Below are positions 1-5,668 of a stretch of DNA of 6,491 nucleotides, piece after piece. A program made the translations under genes and the position numbers. How positions within the stretch are numbered: the first letter of the stretch is position 1; each line of letters opens with the position of its first letter. Source of the DNA: an uncultured Alistipes sp. (GTDB lineage Bacteria > Bacteroidota > Bacteroidia > Bacteroidales > Rikenellaceae); assembly GCA_910586375.1 (NCBI GenBank), contig CAJUIE010000094.1:1-6491 (forward strand), in the 5' to 3' direction. Under the pieces are notes generated by a model that searched no databases, had not been told where the DNA came from, and saw nothing but the letters and a program-made list of their open reading frames with translations.

Positions 1-242
1 CATTTGAGCTCCGAGCCGATGCCGGCCGATGCCACTGTGAGCGAAAAATCCTCCTCTTCGCGGTCGAGCTCGGCTTCGAGGGCGCGGTTCAGCTCGGCGC
101 AGGCGTCGATCGAAACCGACGTGTCGCTGTCGATCAAAAGTTCTATTTCGTTGCCGGGCGAGCAGGTGCAGCCCACTACGAACATATCGGAGCCTTGCAG
201 TTTCCGTTCGGCAGTTTCGATGATTTTCTGAATGTCTGTCAT
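1..242 (-). CDS. rimP: Ribosome maturation factor RimP, N-terminal part (runs off window)
   Basis: RimP (DUF150) binds the 30S subunit and assists late maturation of the small ribosomal subunit in the cytoplasm. Read leftward from the ATG at 242-240, 80 complete codons are open to the window edge. Recognisable family features are the opening helix (MTDIQKIIETAERKL), a beta strand with acidic residues (EIELLIDSD, residues 32-40), the SIDACAELNRALEAELD helix (44-60) that matches the usual 'sIddC..lSr.l...LD' block, and the near-invariant SAGIGS motif at 72-77. Bacteroidetes RimP is usually about 150-155 residues, so roughly half is present. In many bacteria rimP leads a rimP-nusA-infB operon; those genes would lie to the left, outside the window. 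No upstream in-frame start was preferred because the N-terminus matches the family length. The frame is open-ended here, so the C-terminal domain cannot be judged. Confidence 0.9.
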   Translation of the reverse strand, partial: MTDIQKIIETAERKLQGSDMFVVGCTCSPGNEIELLIDSDTSVSIDACAELNRALEAELDREEEDFSLTVASAGIGSELK

Positions 243-269
243 GTGAAGCGTCCCTTTGCGTAGATTATG

Positions 270-298
270 AAATAAGGGGACTTTACGTCCCCTTATTT
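270..298 (-). terminator. 12-bp GC-cored hairpin: lpxA terminator and/or rimP leader hairpin
   Basis: Positions 270-281 (AAATAAGGGGAC) and 287-298 (GTCCCCTTATTT) form a perfect 12-bp inverted repeat around a 5-nt loop. On either strand the outer ends are A-rich then T-rich, the form of a bidirectional intrinsic terminator. It lies 70 nt beyond the lpxA stop, so it can end the lipid A transcript. It also lies downstream of the predicted rimP promoter (321-350), so rimP mRNA should carry it in its leader. The inverted repeat is read directly; termination or attenuation is inferred. Confidence 0.75.
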
Positions 299-320
299 GG
301 TAATAAGCCATCCGGCACTG

Positions 321-350
321 CAAATATAAGAATAAATTTCGATATACAAA
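321..350 (-). promoter_or_regulatory. Bacteroidetes-type promoter for rimP
   Basis: On the minus strand, TATATTTG (plus positions 328-321) is an exact match to the Bacteroidetes -7 element TAnnTTTG. A -33 TTTG lies at 350-347, leaving an 18-bp spacer, close to the usual 19-21 bp. Transcription would start near 314-316 and give rimP a leader of about 70 nt containing the hairpin at 270-298. Both boxes are seen in the sequence; activity is inferred. Confidence 0.6.
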
Positions 351-367
351 TATTTATCGCGGAAAAT

Positions 368-1162
368 TTACTCCTCTTTCGTCTTTGTGGTGTAGGGCTT
401 GATGATACCGCGCTTCGAGGTGCGGATGAACTCCAGCAGCTTGTCGCGTTCGGGGCTTTGCGGCACGCTGCGTTCCACTTCGTCGCACCCGTTGAGGTAG
501 TTCATGCCGCTCTGGAACAGGAGGCGGCAGGCGTCGTGGATTTCGCCAATGCGCTCAGGTGTGAAGCCGCGGCGCGACAGCCCGATCTTGTTGATGCCCG
601 CAAAGCGCAGTGTGTCGTTGCGCACGATTACGTAGGGCGGCAGGTCCTGGCCCAACAAGGCCCCGCCCTGAATCATCGCGTGGTCGCCGATGTGCGTCCA
701 CTGGTGGATGGCGGCGTGGCCTCCGATGACGACCCAGTCGCCCACGTGCACCTCGCCGGCCAGCGATACGCGGTTGGCGATGACACAGTGGCTGCCTACC
801 ACGCAGTCGTGACCCACGTGCACGTAGGCCATGAGCAGGTTGCCGTTGCCGATGGAGGTTGTGCCCGTCGACTTGGTGCCGCGGCTGATTGTTACGTATT
901 CGCGGATGTCGTTGTCGTCGCCAATCCTGCAGGTCGTCGTTTCGCCTTCGAATTTCAGGTCCTGAGGCTGACAGGAGATCGACGCCGCGGTGTGGATTTT
1001 GCAGCGTTTACCGATACGGGCACCGTTATGGATCACGGCTCCGGGACCGATCCAGCAGCCGGCGCCGATTTCAACGTCGCCGGCGATATAGGCGAAGGGT
1101 TCTACCGTGACGTCGGACCCTAACCGGGCGTCGGGGTGGACGTATGCGAGGGGGCTAATCAT
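368..1162 (-). CDS. lpxA: Acyl-ACP--UDP-N-acetylglucosamine O-acyltransferase (LpxA)
   Basis: LpxA transfers a 3-hydroxyacyl chain from acyl carrier protein to the 3-OH of UDP-GlcNAc, the first step of lipid A synthesis, as a cytosolic homotrimer. The protein is 264 residues; E. coli LpxA has 262. Residues 1 to about 190 are left-handed beta-helix hexapeptide repeats (such as IGAGCW, IGPGAV), and 195-264 is the helical C-terminal domain starting at the conserved RRGF (197-200). The core YVHVGHDC block (113-120) places the catalytic histidine at H118, equivalent to E. coli H125. The QDLPPYV motif (172-178) is present. G166 aligns by eye with E. coli G173, the chain-length 'ruler' position, so a long hydroxyacyl donor is expected. 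The start lies one base after the lpxC-fabZ stop, so the two are surely cotranscribed. No frame damage is visible. Confidence 0.96.
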   Translation of the reverse strand: MISPLAYVHPDARLGSDVTVEPFAYIAGDVEIGAGCWIGPGAVIHNGARIGKRCKIHTAASISCQPQDLKFEGETTTCRIGDDNDIREYVTISRGTKSTGTTSIGNGNLLMAYVHVGHDCVVGSHCVIANRVSLAGEVHVGDWVVIGGHAAIHQWTHIGDHAMIQGGALLGQDLPPYVIVRNDTLRFAGINKIGLSRRGFTPERIGEIHDACRLLFQSGMNYLNGCDEVERSVPQSPERDKLLEFIRTSKRGIIKPYTTKTKEE

Positions 1163-1163
1163 T

Positions 1164-2555
1164 TCAGTTCCGGTTTTTTACGACCTGGGCCATCAATACC
1201 GCTTCGCAGGCCAGTGTCTCGCCGACAAAGGCTTTGGCCTCGACGAGCGCCACGCCCCGGCGGATGGGTTCCAGCAGGTGGATTTCGAACTGGAGTGTAT
1301 CGCCCGGCACGACCTTGCGCTTGAATTTTACGCCGTCGATCTTCATGAAGTAGGTCGAGTAATTTTCGGGGTCAGGCACGGTGTTGAGGACCATAATTCC
1401 GCTGCATTGGGCCATAGCCTCGACGATCAGCACGCCCGGCATGACGGGTTCTTCGGGGAAGTGGCCCACGAAGAAAGGTTCGTTCATCGTCACGTTCTTG
1501 ATGCCGGCCACCGATGTAGCGTCGCAGTGGAAGATGCGGTCGACCAACAGGAACGGCGGACGGTGGGGCAGCATCTTACGGATGGCGTTGATGTCGTAGA
1601 GCGCCGGTTTGCGACAGTCGTAGGTGTAGCGGGGTTTTTCACCAGCCTTGCGAATCGAACGCTTGAGCTGCTTCATGAACTCCGTATTGGCGAAGTGTCC
1701 CGGACGGGTGGCCCACACGCGCCCTTTGATGCGCACGCCCAGCAATGCGAAGTCGCCCAGCAGGTCGAGGAGCTTGTGCCGTGCCAGCTCGTTGTTGCAG
1801 CGCAGCTCCAGATTATTCAGATAGCCCGGTTTGATCTCAATGCCGGGTTTGTCGAAGAGTTTTTGCAGGTTAGCCTGCTCCTCTTCCGGCACGGGATTCT
1901 CAACCACGACGATGGCGTTGTCCATGTCGCCGCCCTTGATGAGGTTGGCCTTAATGAGCGGTTCGATTTCGTGAAGGAAGACGAACGTGCGACACGGAGC
2001 GATTTTGCCGGCATAGTCGTCGCCCGGGTTGAAGGTGGCATACTGATTGCCGATGACCTTGGAGTTGTAGTCTACATGCAGCGAGACGGAAAATTCGTCG
2101 TCGGGGTAGAGGATGATCGCCACACCCTTTTCGGGGATTGTGTAGACCATCTTTTCGGTCACGTGGTAGAACTTGCGCTCAGCCTCCTGGTCGACGATGC
2201 CCGCCTCGACGATTGCGGCGGCATATTCGCGGGCCGAGCCATCCATGATGGGTGTTTCGGCTGCATTGATGTCGATCAGGGCGTTGTCCACGCCTAAGGT
2301 CCAGAGTGCCGACATGATATGCTCGATGGTTGCCACACGGTGGCCTCCGACCTCGATGGTCGTGCCGCGCGAGGTGTCAACTACGTTGTCGCAGAGTGCG
2401 GGGATGAGGGGTTGCCCTTCAATATCGGTGCGGCGGAAAACGATGCCCGTGTCGGCATCGGCCGGATTGACCGTCATGGTCACTTCGACGCCCGTATGCA
2501 GGCCCTTTCCGGAGAATGAAACGGGAGCTTTGAGCGTTTGCTGTTTGGTTGACAT
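1164..2555 (-). CDS. lpxC-fabZ: Bifunctional UDP-3-O-acyl-N-acetylglucosamine deacetylase / 3-hydroxyacyl-ACP dehydratase (LpxC-FabZ fusion)
   Basis: This 463-residue protein joins two cytosolic enzymes. The N-terminal domain (about 1-305) is LpxC, the zinc deacetylase that makes the committed step of lipid A synthesis. Its zinc ligands are visible as H79 (in IEHIMSAL), H260 and D264 (in HKLLD). E78 is the general base and H287 (in RPGHFAN) corresponds to E. coli H265; the 27-residue spacing from H260 matches. The C-terminal domain (about 320-463) is FabZ, which dehydrates 3-hydroxyacyl-ACP. Its start DINAIRKMLPHRPPFLLVDR is typical, with catalytic H365 in GHFPEEP and E379 in LIVEAMAQ, 14 apart as in other FabZ. 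The fusion is common in Bacteroidetes and places the enzymes that compete for the 3-hydroxyacyl pool on one chain. It is the first gene of the operon here, followed by lpxA; lpxD is not adjacent in this window. All key residues are intact. Confidence 0.97.
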   Translation of the reverse strand: MSTKQQTLKAPVSFSGKGLHTGVEVTMTVNPADADTGIVFRRTDIEGQPLIPALCDNVVDTSRGTTIEVGGHRVATIEHIMSALWTLGVDNALIDINAAETPIMDGSAREYAAAIVEAGIVDQEAERKFYHVTEKMVYTIPEKGVAIILYPDDEFSVSLHVDYNSKVIGNQYATFNPGDDYAGKIAPCRTFVFLHEIEPLIKANLIKGGDMDNAIVVVENPVPEEEQANLQKLFDKPGIEIKPGYLNNLELRCNNELARHKLLDLLGDFALLGVRIKGRVWATRPGHFANTEFMKQLKRSIRKAGEKPRYTYDCRKPALYDINAIRKMLPHRPPFLLVDRIFHCDATSVAGIKNVTMNEPFFVGHFPEEPVMPGVLIVEAMAQCSGIMVLNTVPDPENYSTYFMKIDGVKFKRKVVPGDTLQFEIHLLEPIRRGVALVEAKAFVGETLACEAVLMAQVVKNRN

Positions 2556-2580
2556 AAGGTTTCCTTATTTTATTTGCGTC

Positions 2581-2588
2581 CAAAGATA
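2581..2588 (-). promoter_or_regulatory. -7 box for the lpxC-fabZ--lpxA operon
   Basis: The minus strand reads TATCTTTG here, an exact TAnnTTTG match, 25 nt upstream of the lpxC-fabZ start, which would give a leader of about 20 nt. No convincing -33 TTTG lies 18-21 bp upstream; the nearest is about 31 bp away. The region where a -33 would fall overlaps the -7 box of the divergent gene. Confidence 0.55.
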
Positions 2589-2609
2589 GTAAAAATCGCC
2601 GAAAAAACC

Positions 2610-2617
2610 TATTTTTG
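2610..2617 (+). promoter_or_regulatory. -7 box for the TonB-like gene
   Basis: The plus strand reads TATTTTTG, an exact TAnnTTTG match, 23 nt before the ATG at 2641. A TTTG at the usual -33 distance is not evident. The box lies 21 bp from the oppositely oriented lpxC box, so one RNA polymerase is likely to block the other. Confidence 0.5.
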
Positions 2618-2628
2618 CCCAAAATTCC

Positions 2629-2640
2629 GACTGATCAGTC
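2629..2640. promoter_or_regulatory. 12-bp perfect palindrome abutting the TonB-like start codon
   Basis: GACTGATCAGTC is a perfect 12-bp palindrome ending at the base before the ATG at 2641. It begins about 11 nt after the predicted -7 box, so it would occupy roughly the first transcribed bases. It could be an operator for a dimeric regulator, or a leader element that affects start codon access. The palindrome is read directly; its function is a guess. Confidence 0.35.
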
Positions 2641-3516
2641 ATGACGGATAACCTTTCAGACAAACCCTCCGGAGTTAGGCCGGAGTCCGATCCGGAGCTT
2701 CGGCGCAGTCTCGTCGCTGCTTCGGGCGATGCGTCCGGTCGCCGGCCTGTGCGGCGCCGACGTCTCGATCTGCCGTTCGACAACCGGCGGGAGGATGCCG
2801 GTACGTGGGCCTACGACCACCGTATAGGGTTGTGTGTCACGCTGATCGCCTATTTGGTGCTGATGATCGTCTTTGTGTCGTCGAAAATCGTCGTGGGGCG
2901 CCGTGCTTCGACGCAGGGGATGTATATCGACCTGCAGACCCTCGCCGAACTGGAGCGCGAGCGCGACCGGCTGGAGGAGCAGACCCGGCAGCGGCAGATG
3001 CAGGATCCCATCGACTGGCGGAGTATTCGCAATGCTGCCTCCAACGAAAATGCGCTCAACGAAGCCCTGGAGGACGACAGGGGGACCAATGCTGCGGAGC
3101 TTAACGAGGCTGCCGCCGAGGCTGCGGATCGGATGCGGGCCAATCGTGAGGCCTATGAACAAGGTTTGGCTGAGGAGCAGGCGATTCTCGGTCGCAAGGG
3201 GGCCGAGGAGGGCTCCGAGCGTCAGGACCGCAAGATCAAGGGAAGGGTTACGGTGTCATTTTCGTTGACGAATCCCGTGCGGACGTCGCGTCATTTAGTT
3301 GTCCCGGCTTATTTATGCGAGGGGGGCGGCGAGGTCGTGGTCGACGTGACGGTCGATCGGGCCGGTAAAGTGGTTGCCGCGCGTGTTGCTGCGGGGGGCG
3401 ATGACTGTATGCGCTCTACGGCCTTGCGGGCGGCGAGGGCGTCGAGATTCAACATCGACCAGACTGCCCCGGCTCGGCAGCAGGGAACTGTTACCTATAT
3501 CTTCATTCCGCAGTAG
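2641..3516 (+). CDS. TonB/TolA-like single-pass envelope protein
   Basis: The 291-residue protein has a basic cytosolic N-terminus (RRPVRRRR at 34-41), one membrane segment at about 62-80, and a periplasmic part. Residues 97-121 are densely charged (ELERERDRLEEQTRQRQ) and look like coiled coil, and an acidic, alanine-rich helical stretch runs to about 197. The C-terminal 198-291 resembles a TonB C-terminal fold: two strands (EVVVDVTVDRAGKVVAARV, 231-249), a helix (STALRAARASRF, 259-270) and a last strand (TVTYIFIP). C226 and C256 could form a disulfide. TonB proteins carry proton-motive energy to outer-membrane receptors, but the usual proline-rich spacer is absent and replaced by a helical one, more like TolA. 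No exbB, exbD or tolQR is adjacent, so the partner is unknown. The start is set by the -7 box just upstream and by the membrane segment. It is divergent from the lipid A operon. Confidence 0.75.
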   Translation: MTDNLSDKPSGVRPESDPELRRSLVAASGDASGRRPVRRRRLDLPFDNRREDAGTWAYDHRIGLCVTLIAYLVLMIVFVSSKIVVGRRASTQGMYIDLQTLAELERERDRLEEQTRQRQMQDPIDWRSIRNAASNENALNEALEDDRGTNAAELNEAAAEAADRMRANREAYEQGLAEEQAILGRKGAEEGSERQDRKIKGRVTVSFSLTNPVRTSRHLVVPAYLCEGGGEVVVDVTVDRAGKVVAARVAAGGDDCMRSTALRAARASRFNIDQTAPARQQGTVTYIFIPQ

Positions 3517-3818
3517 CTGCGACTGCCGGGTGCGATTGTTGCCACTGAAAGGCTTTGTGCCGCATCTTGTCGCGAGTTGCAGTCAGCGGGGACGAGCACA
3601 AAGTGCGAGCCTCCGCATCCGGGGGCTGCGGCTCGCCCGGCTGCGCCGGAGTTTGACGCAAAATGACCTTTAGGTCAGCGGACCGTAGCCTCCCCCTGCG
3701 GAGGCCCGCAACTTTCAGCCGCGTTCCCCGCAGGCTGCGTGCCCGAATGGATAAGGCCGTCTGTCCCGGTCGGGGCATGAAACGACGCGTGTCATAATTC
3801 GAAAAATACGAAAAAACG
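3517..3818. other. Gene-free 302-bp region with nested inverted repeats
   Basis: No convincing gene lies between the TonB-like stop and the antiporter start. The sequence is GC-rich until the last 30 bases and carries many perfect stems: 3545-3551/3712-3718 enclosing 3553-3560/3596-3603, 3605-3611/3630-3636, 3637-3641/3645-3649, 3664-3669/3672-3677 and 3688-3693/3700-3705. A further stem, 3762-3767/3772-3777, lies outside. The stems do not overlap. This could be a structured RNA, an antiporter leader or an interspersed intergenic repeat; it matches no RNA class I know. No clear TAnnTTTG box was found before 3819. Confidence 0.4.
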
Positions 3819-5315
3819 ATGATTGATATTACCGGTGAAAATTTTGTTCTGGTCGGTGCTATGTTGCTGTTCGTCGCGGTGGTGGCGGGCAAGGTAGCCT
3901 ATCGTTTCGGAACTCCGGCTCTGTTGCTTTTCCTCGGAGTGGGCATTCTTTTCGGATTGGATTTCATCTCCTACCGATCGATGGAGATGACCCAGTTCGT
4001 GGGTATGATTGCGCTCTGCATCATCCTCTTTTCGGGAGGTATGGACACCAAATTTTCCGAAATTCGCTCTGTCATCGGCCCGGGTGTCGTGTTGGCTACG
4101 CTGGGCGTGGGCATGACGGCGTTGATTCTCGCAGGTTTCGTGTGGCTCGTGGCTCCGTGGCTGGGGCTGGAGCTGAGCTTTCCGCTGGCGCTGCTGCTCG
4201 CAGCTACTATGTCGTCAACCGATTCGGCGTCGGTCTTTTCGATCCTGCGCAGTAAGAAGCAGGGGTTGCGGCAGCACTTGCGGCCTTTGCTTGAACTGGA
4301 GAGTGGCTCGAACGACCCGATGGCCTACATGCTTACGATTCTGCTGGTGGGCGTACTCTCCCATTCGGCGGGCCGCACGGGCATCGGCATAACCGTGGTG
4401 ATGTTCGTTGTGCAGATGGTCGTGGGGGCTTTGTCGGGCTATCTTGTCGGACGGTTGGCTGTCTGGACGATCAATCGCATCAACCTGGCTAATCGCTCGC
4501 TTTATGCGGTGCTGCTGCTGGCGTTTATCTTTTTTTCGTTTGCTTTCACCGAGCTTGTCAGTGGCAACGGTTATCTGGCTGTCTACCTCTCCGGATTGGT
4601 CGTCGGCAACAGACCGCTGACGCAGAAACAGCCGCTCACGGTCTTTTTTGACGGTTTTACATGGCTGATGCAGATCGTCATGTTTCTCACGCTGGGGCTT
4701 TTTGTCAACAGCGACGAGCTCATCCGCCCCGAGGTGCTGGCGTTGGGAGGCTTGATTGGCGTCTTTCTGATTTTGGTGGCGCGCCCCGTTTCGGTGCTGG
4801 CTTGTCTGGCGCCGTTTCGTAAGTTCTCGGCCAAGGCCCGGATTTATGTTTCGTGGGTCGGGCTGCGGGGTGCCGTGCCCATTCTTTTTGCTCTCTATCC
4901 GTTGCGGGCGGGTATTCCTCAGGCCGAACTGCTTTTTAACGTCGTTTTTCTTTCGACGATCATCTCGCTCGTGGTGCAGGGCACGACCGTCAGCGGCATG
5001 GCTAATCTGCTGGGACTGGCCTTCGAAGAGCGTGAATCGGCTTTCGACGTCAACATGCATGAGGATATGAAGTCGGTGCTTACCGAAGTCGAGGTTAACG
5101 AGAGTATGCTTGAAGAGGGGCGTACGCTCAGTGATATTGAGCTGCCGGAAAATACGCTGGTGATGATGGTTTGCCGCGAGGGCGAGTACTTCGTGCCGCG
5201 GGGTAAAACGGAGTTGCTGCTGGGCGATAAGCTGTTGGTTATATCGGATCGCAGCGACGAGCTCGAAATGACCTATAAGGACCTGGGAATTGACGAGGTG
5301 ATGAAGCTGGGGTAG
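3819..5315 (+). CDS. nhaP2: Potassium/proton antiporter, NhaP2 (CPA1-type) with C-terminal TrkA-C domain
   Basis: This 498-residue inner-membrane protein should exchange K+ (or Na+) for H+ and so help set cytoplasmic pH and potassium level. Residues about 8-395 form the multi-helix Na+/H+ exchanger domain. The conserved unwound-helix motif (MSSTDSASVFSIL, 131-143, with D135) and the ion-site pair N165-D166 in ESGSNDPMAY are present; the Asn-Asp pair is typical of electroneutral CPA1 exchangers. The arginine in GLRGAVP (R350) is also present. Residues about 423-487 form a TrkA-C/RCK-C domain, absent from plain NhaP but typical of NhaP2 (CvrA), which suggests ligand-gated activity. An A-rich stretch, not a Shine-Dalgarno site, precedes the ATG; a start here keeps the first helix complete. 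Whether K+ or Na+ is the substrate cannot be decided from the sequence. Confidence 0.88.
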   Translation: MIDITGENFVLVGAMLLFVAVVAGKVAYRFGTPALLLFLGVGILFGLDFISYRSMEMTQFVGMIALCIILFSGGMDTKFSEIRSVIGPGVVLATLGVGMTALILAGFVWLVAPWLGLELSFPLALLLAATMSSTDSASVFSILRSKKQGLRQHLRPLLELESGSNDPMAYMLTILLVGVLSHSAGRTGIGITVVMFVVQMVVGALSGYLVGRLAVWTINRINLANRSLYAVLLLAFIFFSFAFTELVSGNGYLAVYLSGLVVGNRPLTQKQPLTVFFDGFTWLMQIVMFLTLGLFVNSDELIRPEVLALGGLIGVFLILVARPVSVLACLAPFRKFSAKARIYVSWVGLRGAVPILFALYPLRAGIPQAELLFNVVFLSTIISLVVQGTTVSGMANLLGLAFEERESAFDVNMHEDMKSVLTEVEVNESMLEEGRTLSDIELPENTLVMMVCREGEYFVPRGKTELLLGDKLLVISDRSDELEMTYKDLGIDEVMKLG

Positions 5316-5333
5316 GTAAGCAGCGCGGAGCGT

Positions 5334-5446
5334 TGCAACTTTGCCCCCCCCTCTCTTATCCATGACGCCCCCATTGGAGGCGCCACTTTTCTTCGCCTCG
5401 GCAAAGTCCGCAAGCGGTCTCTGCTCTCGGCTTACGCAAAGTTGCA
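5334..5446. repeat. 11-bp inverted repeat with 91-bp spacer
   Basis: TGCAACTTTGC at 5334-5344 recurs in perfect inverse as GCAAAGTTGCA at 5436-5446. A partial third copy (GCAAAGT) is at 5401-5407. The right arm overlaps the last codons of the lectin-like fragment (ends at 5442), and the left arm runs into an 8-C run (5344-5351). Such arms could be recombination or inversion ends or a remnant of an intergenic repeat. Confidence 0.45.
5364..5391 (+). terminator. Probable terminator after the antiporter gene
   Basis: Positions 5364-5372 and 5376-5384 form an imperfect 9-bp hairpin (two mismatches) with loop ATT and core CGCC/GGCG, followed by ACTTTTCTT. It lies 48 nt after the nhaP2 stop. A GC stem with a T-rich tail fits intrinsic termination on the plus strand, though the mismatches and interrupted T run weaken the case. 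Confidence 0.4.
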
Positions 5447-5630
5447 CGCAGCGAACGGGGAAACCGCTCGCACGGTGGTTGTCGCTCTCGGGGTTCACGT
5501 AGGAACTGTAGAAGCCCAAGCTCGACCCGCTCGTGCTGGTGGCCGAGTAAGGCGCACTGCTCCAGGCGTAACCGCTCGTGCCCACGTTGTTCAGGCTGCC
5601 GGGGTGGCTGGTGCGGTAACCCGAAGCGGG
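5442..5630 (-). pseudogene. Orphan C-terminal fragment of a C-type-lectin-like (FISUMP/DUF1566-type) surface protein; possible DGR variable repeat or silent cassette
   Basis: Read leftward, 63 codons resemble the tail of Bacteroidetes lectin-fold surface proteins. Landmarks are PASGYR at the start, GSLNNVGTSGYAWSS, LGFYSSYVNP and the closing GFPVRCVQ. In intact family members this block is the last 60 or so residues of a secreted or phage-borne protein. Here nothing upstream encodes the rest: the fragment begins about 40 bp from the start codon of the divergent barrel gene. No stop follows RCVQ; the frame drifts through the inverted-repeat region into antisense of nhaP2. The frame is intact over all 63 codons. 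Many positions carry TAC, AGC, ACC, GAC, CAC or AAC, the codons expected when AAC is altered at adenines, as in diversity-generating retroelement targets. I infer a variable-repeat-like remnant or donor cassette; an ordinary gene remnant is the alternative. Confidence 0.6.
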
Positions 5631-5656
5631 AGATGCTGGAATTGCATCTTTTTTGC

Positions 5657-5664
5657 TATATTCG
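5657..5664 (+). promoter_or_regulatory. Near-consensus -7 box immediately before the PorV-like gene
   Basis: TATATTCG matches TAnnTTTG at all but one base and ends four bases before the ATG at 5669. If active, transcription would begin at or next to the A of the start codon, giving a leaderless message. No -33 TTTG lies at the proper distance (a TTG at 5642-5644 is too close), so this is tentative. Confidence 0.3.
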
Positions 5665-5668
5665 CCGT

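Noticed and set aside
1107..2297. A 396-codon plus-strand frame over lpxA and lpxC-fabZ
   Set aside because: It is antisense to two intact enzymes with all catalytic residues, and its own sequence (many H, V, D) is the mirror of their codon bias.
2656..3162. A 168-codon minus-strand frame inside the TonB-like gene
   Set aside because: It is antisense to a gene with a clear membrane segment and domain layout; no family resemblance is seen.
3509..3521. A 5-bp hairpin around the TonB-like stop codon (CGCAG-TAG-CTGCG)
   Set aside because: It is too short, overlaps the stop codon and has no T-run after it, so it is not a credible terminator.
3795..3802. TAATTCGA as a promoter for the antiporter
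   Set aside because: It matches TAnnTTTG at only three of six fixed bases and has no -33 partner.
3503..3892. A 129-codon minus-strand frame covering the structured gap
   Set aside because: It overlaps the starts and ends of real genes on the other strand, has basic low-information sequence and no promoter. The inverted repeats explain the region better.
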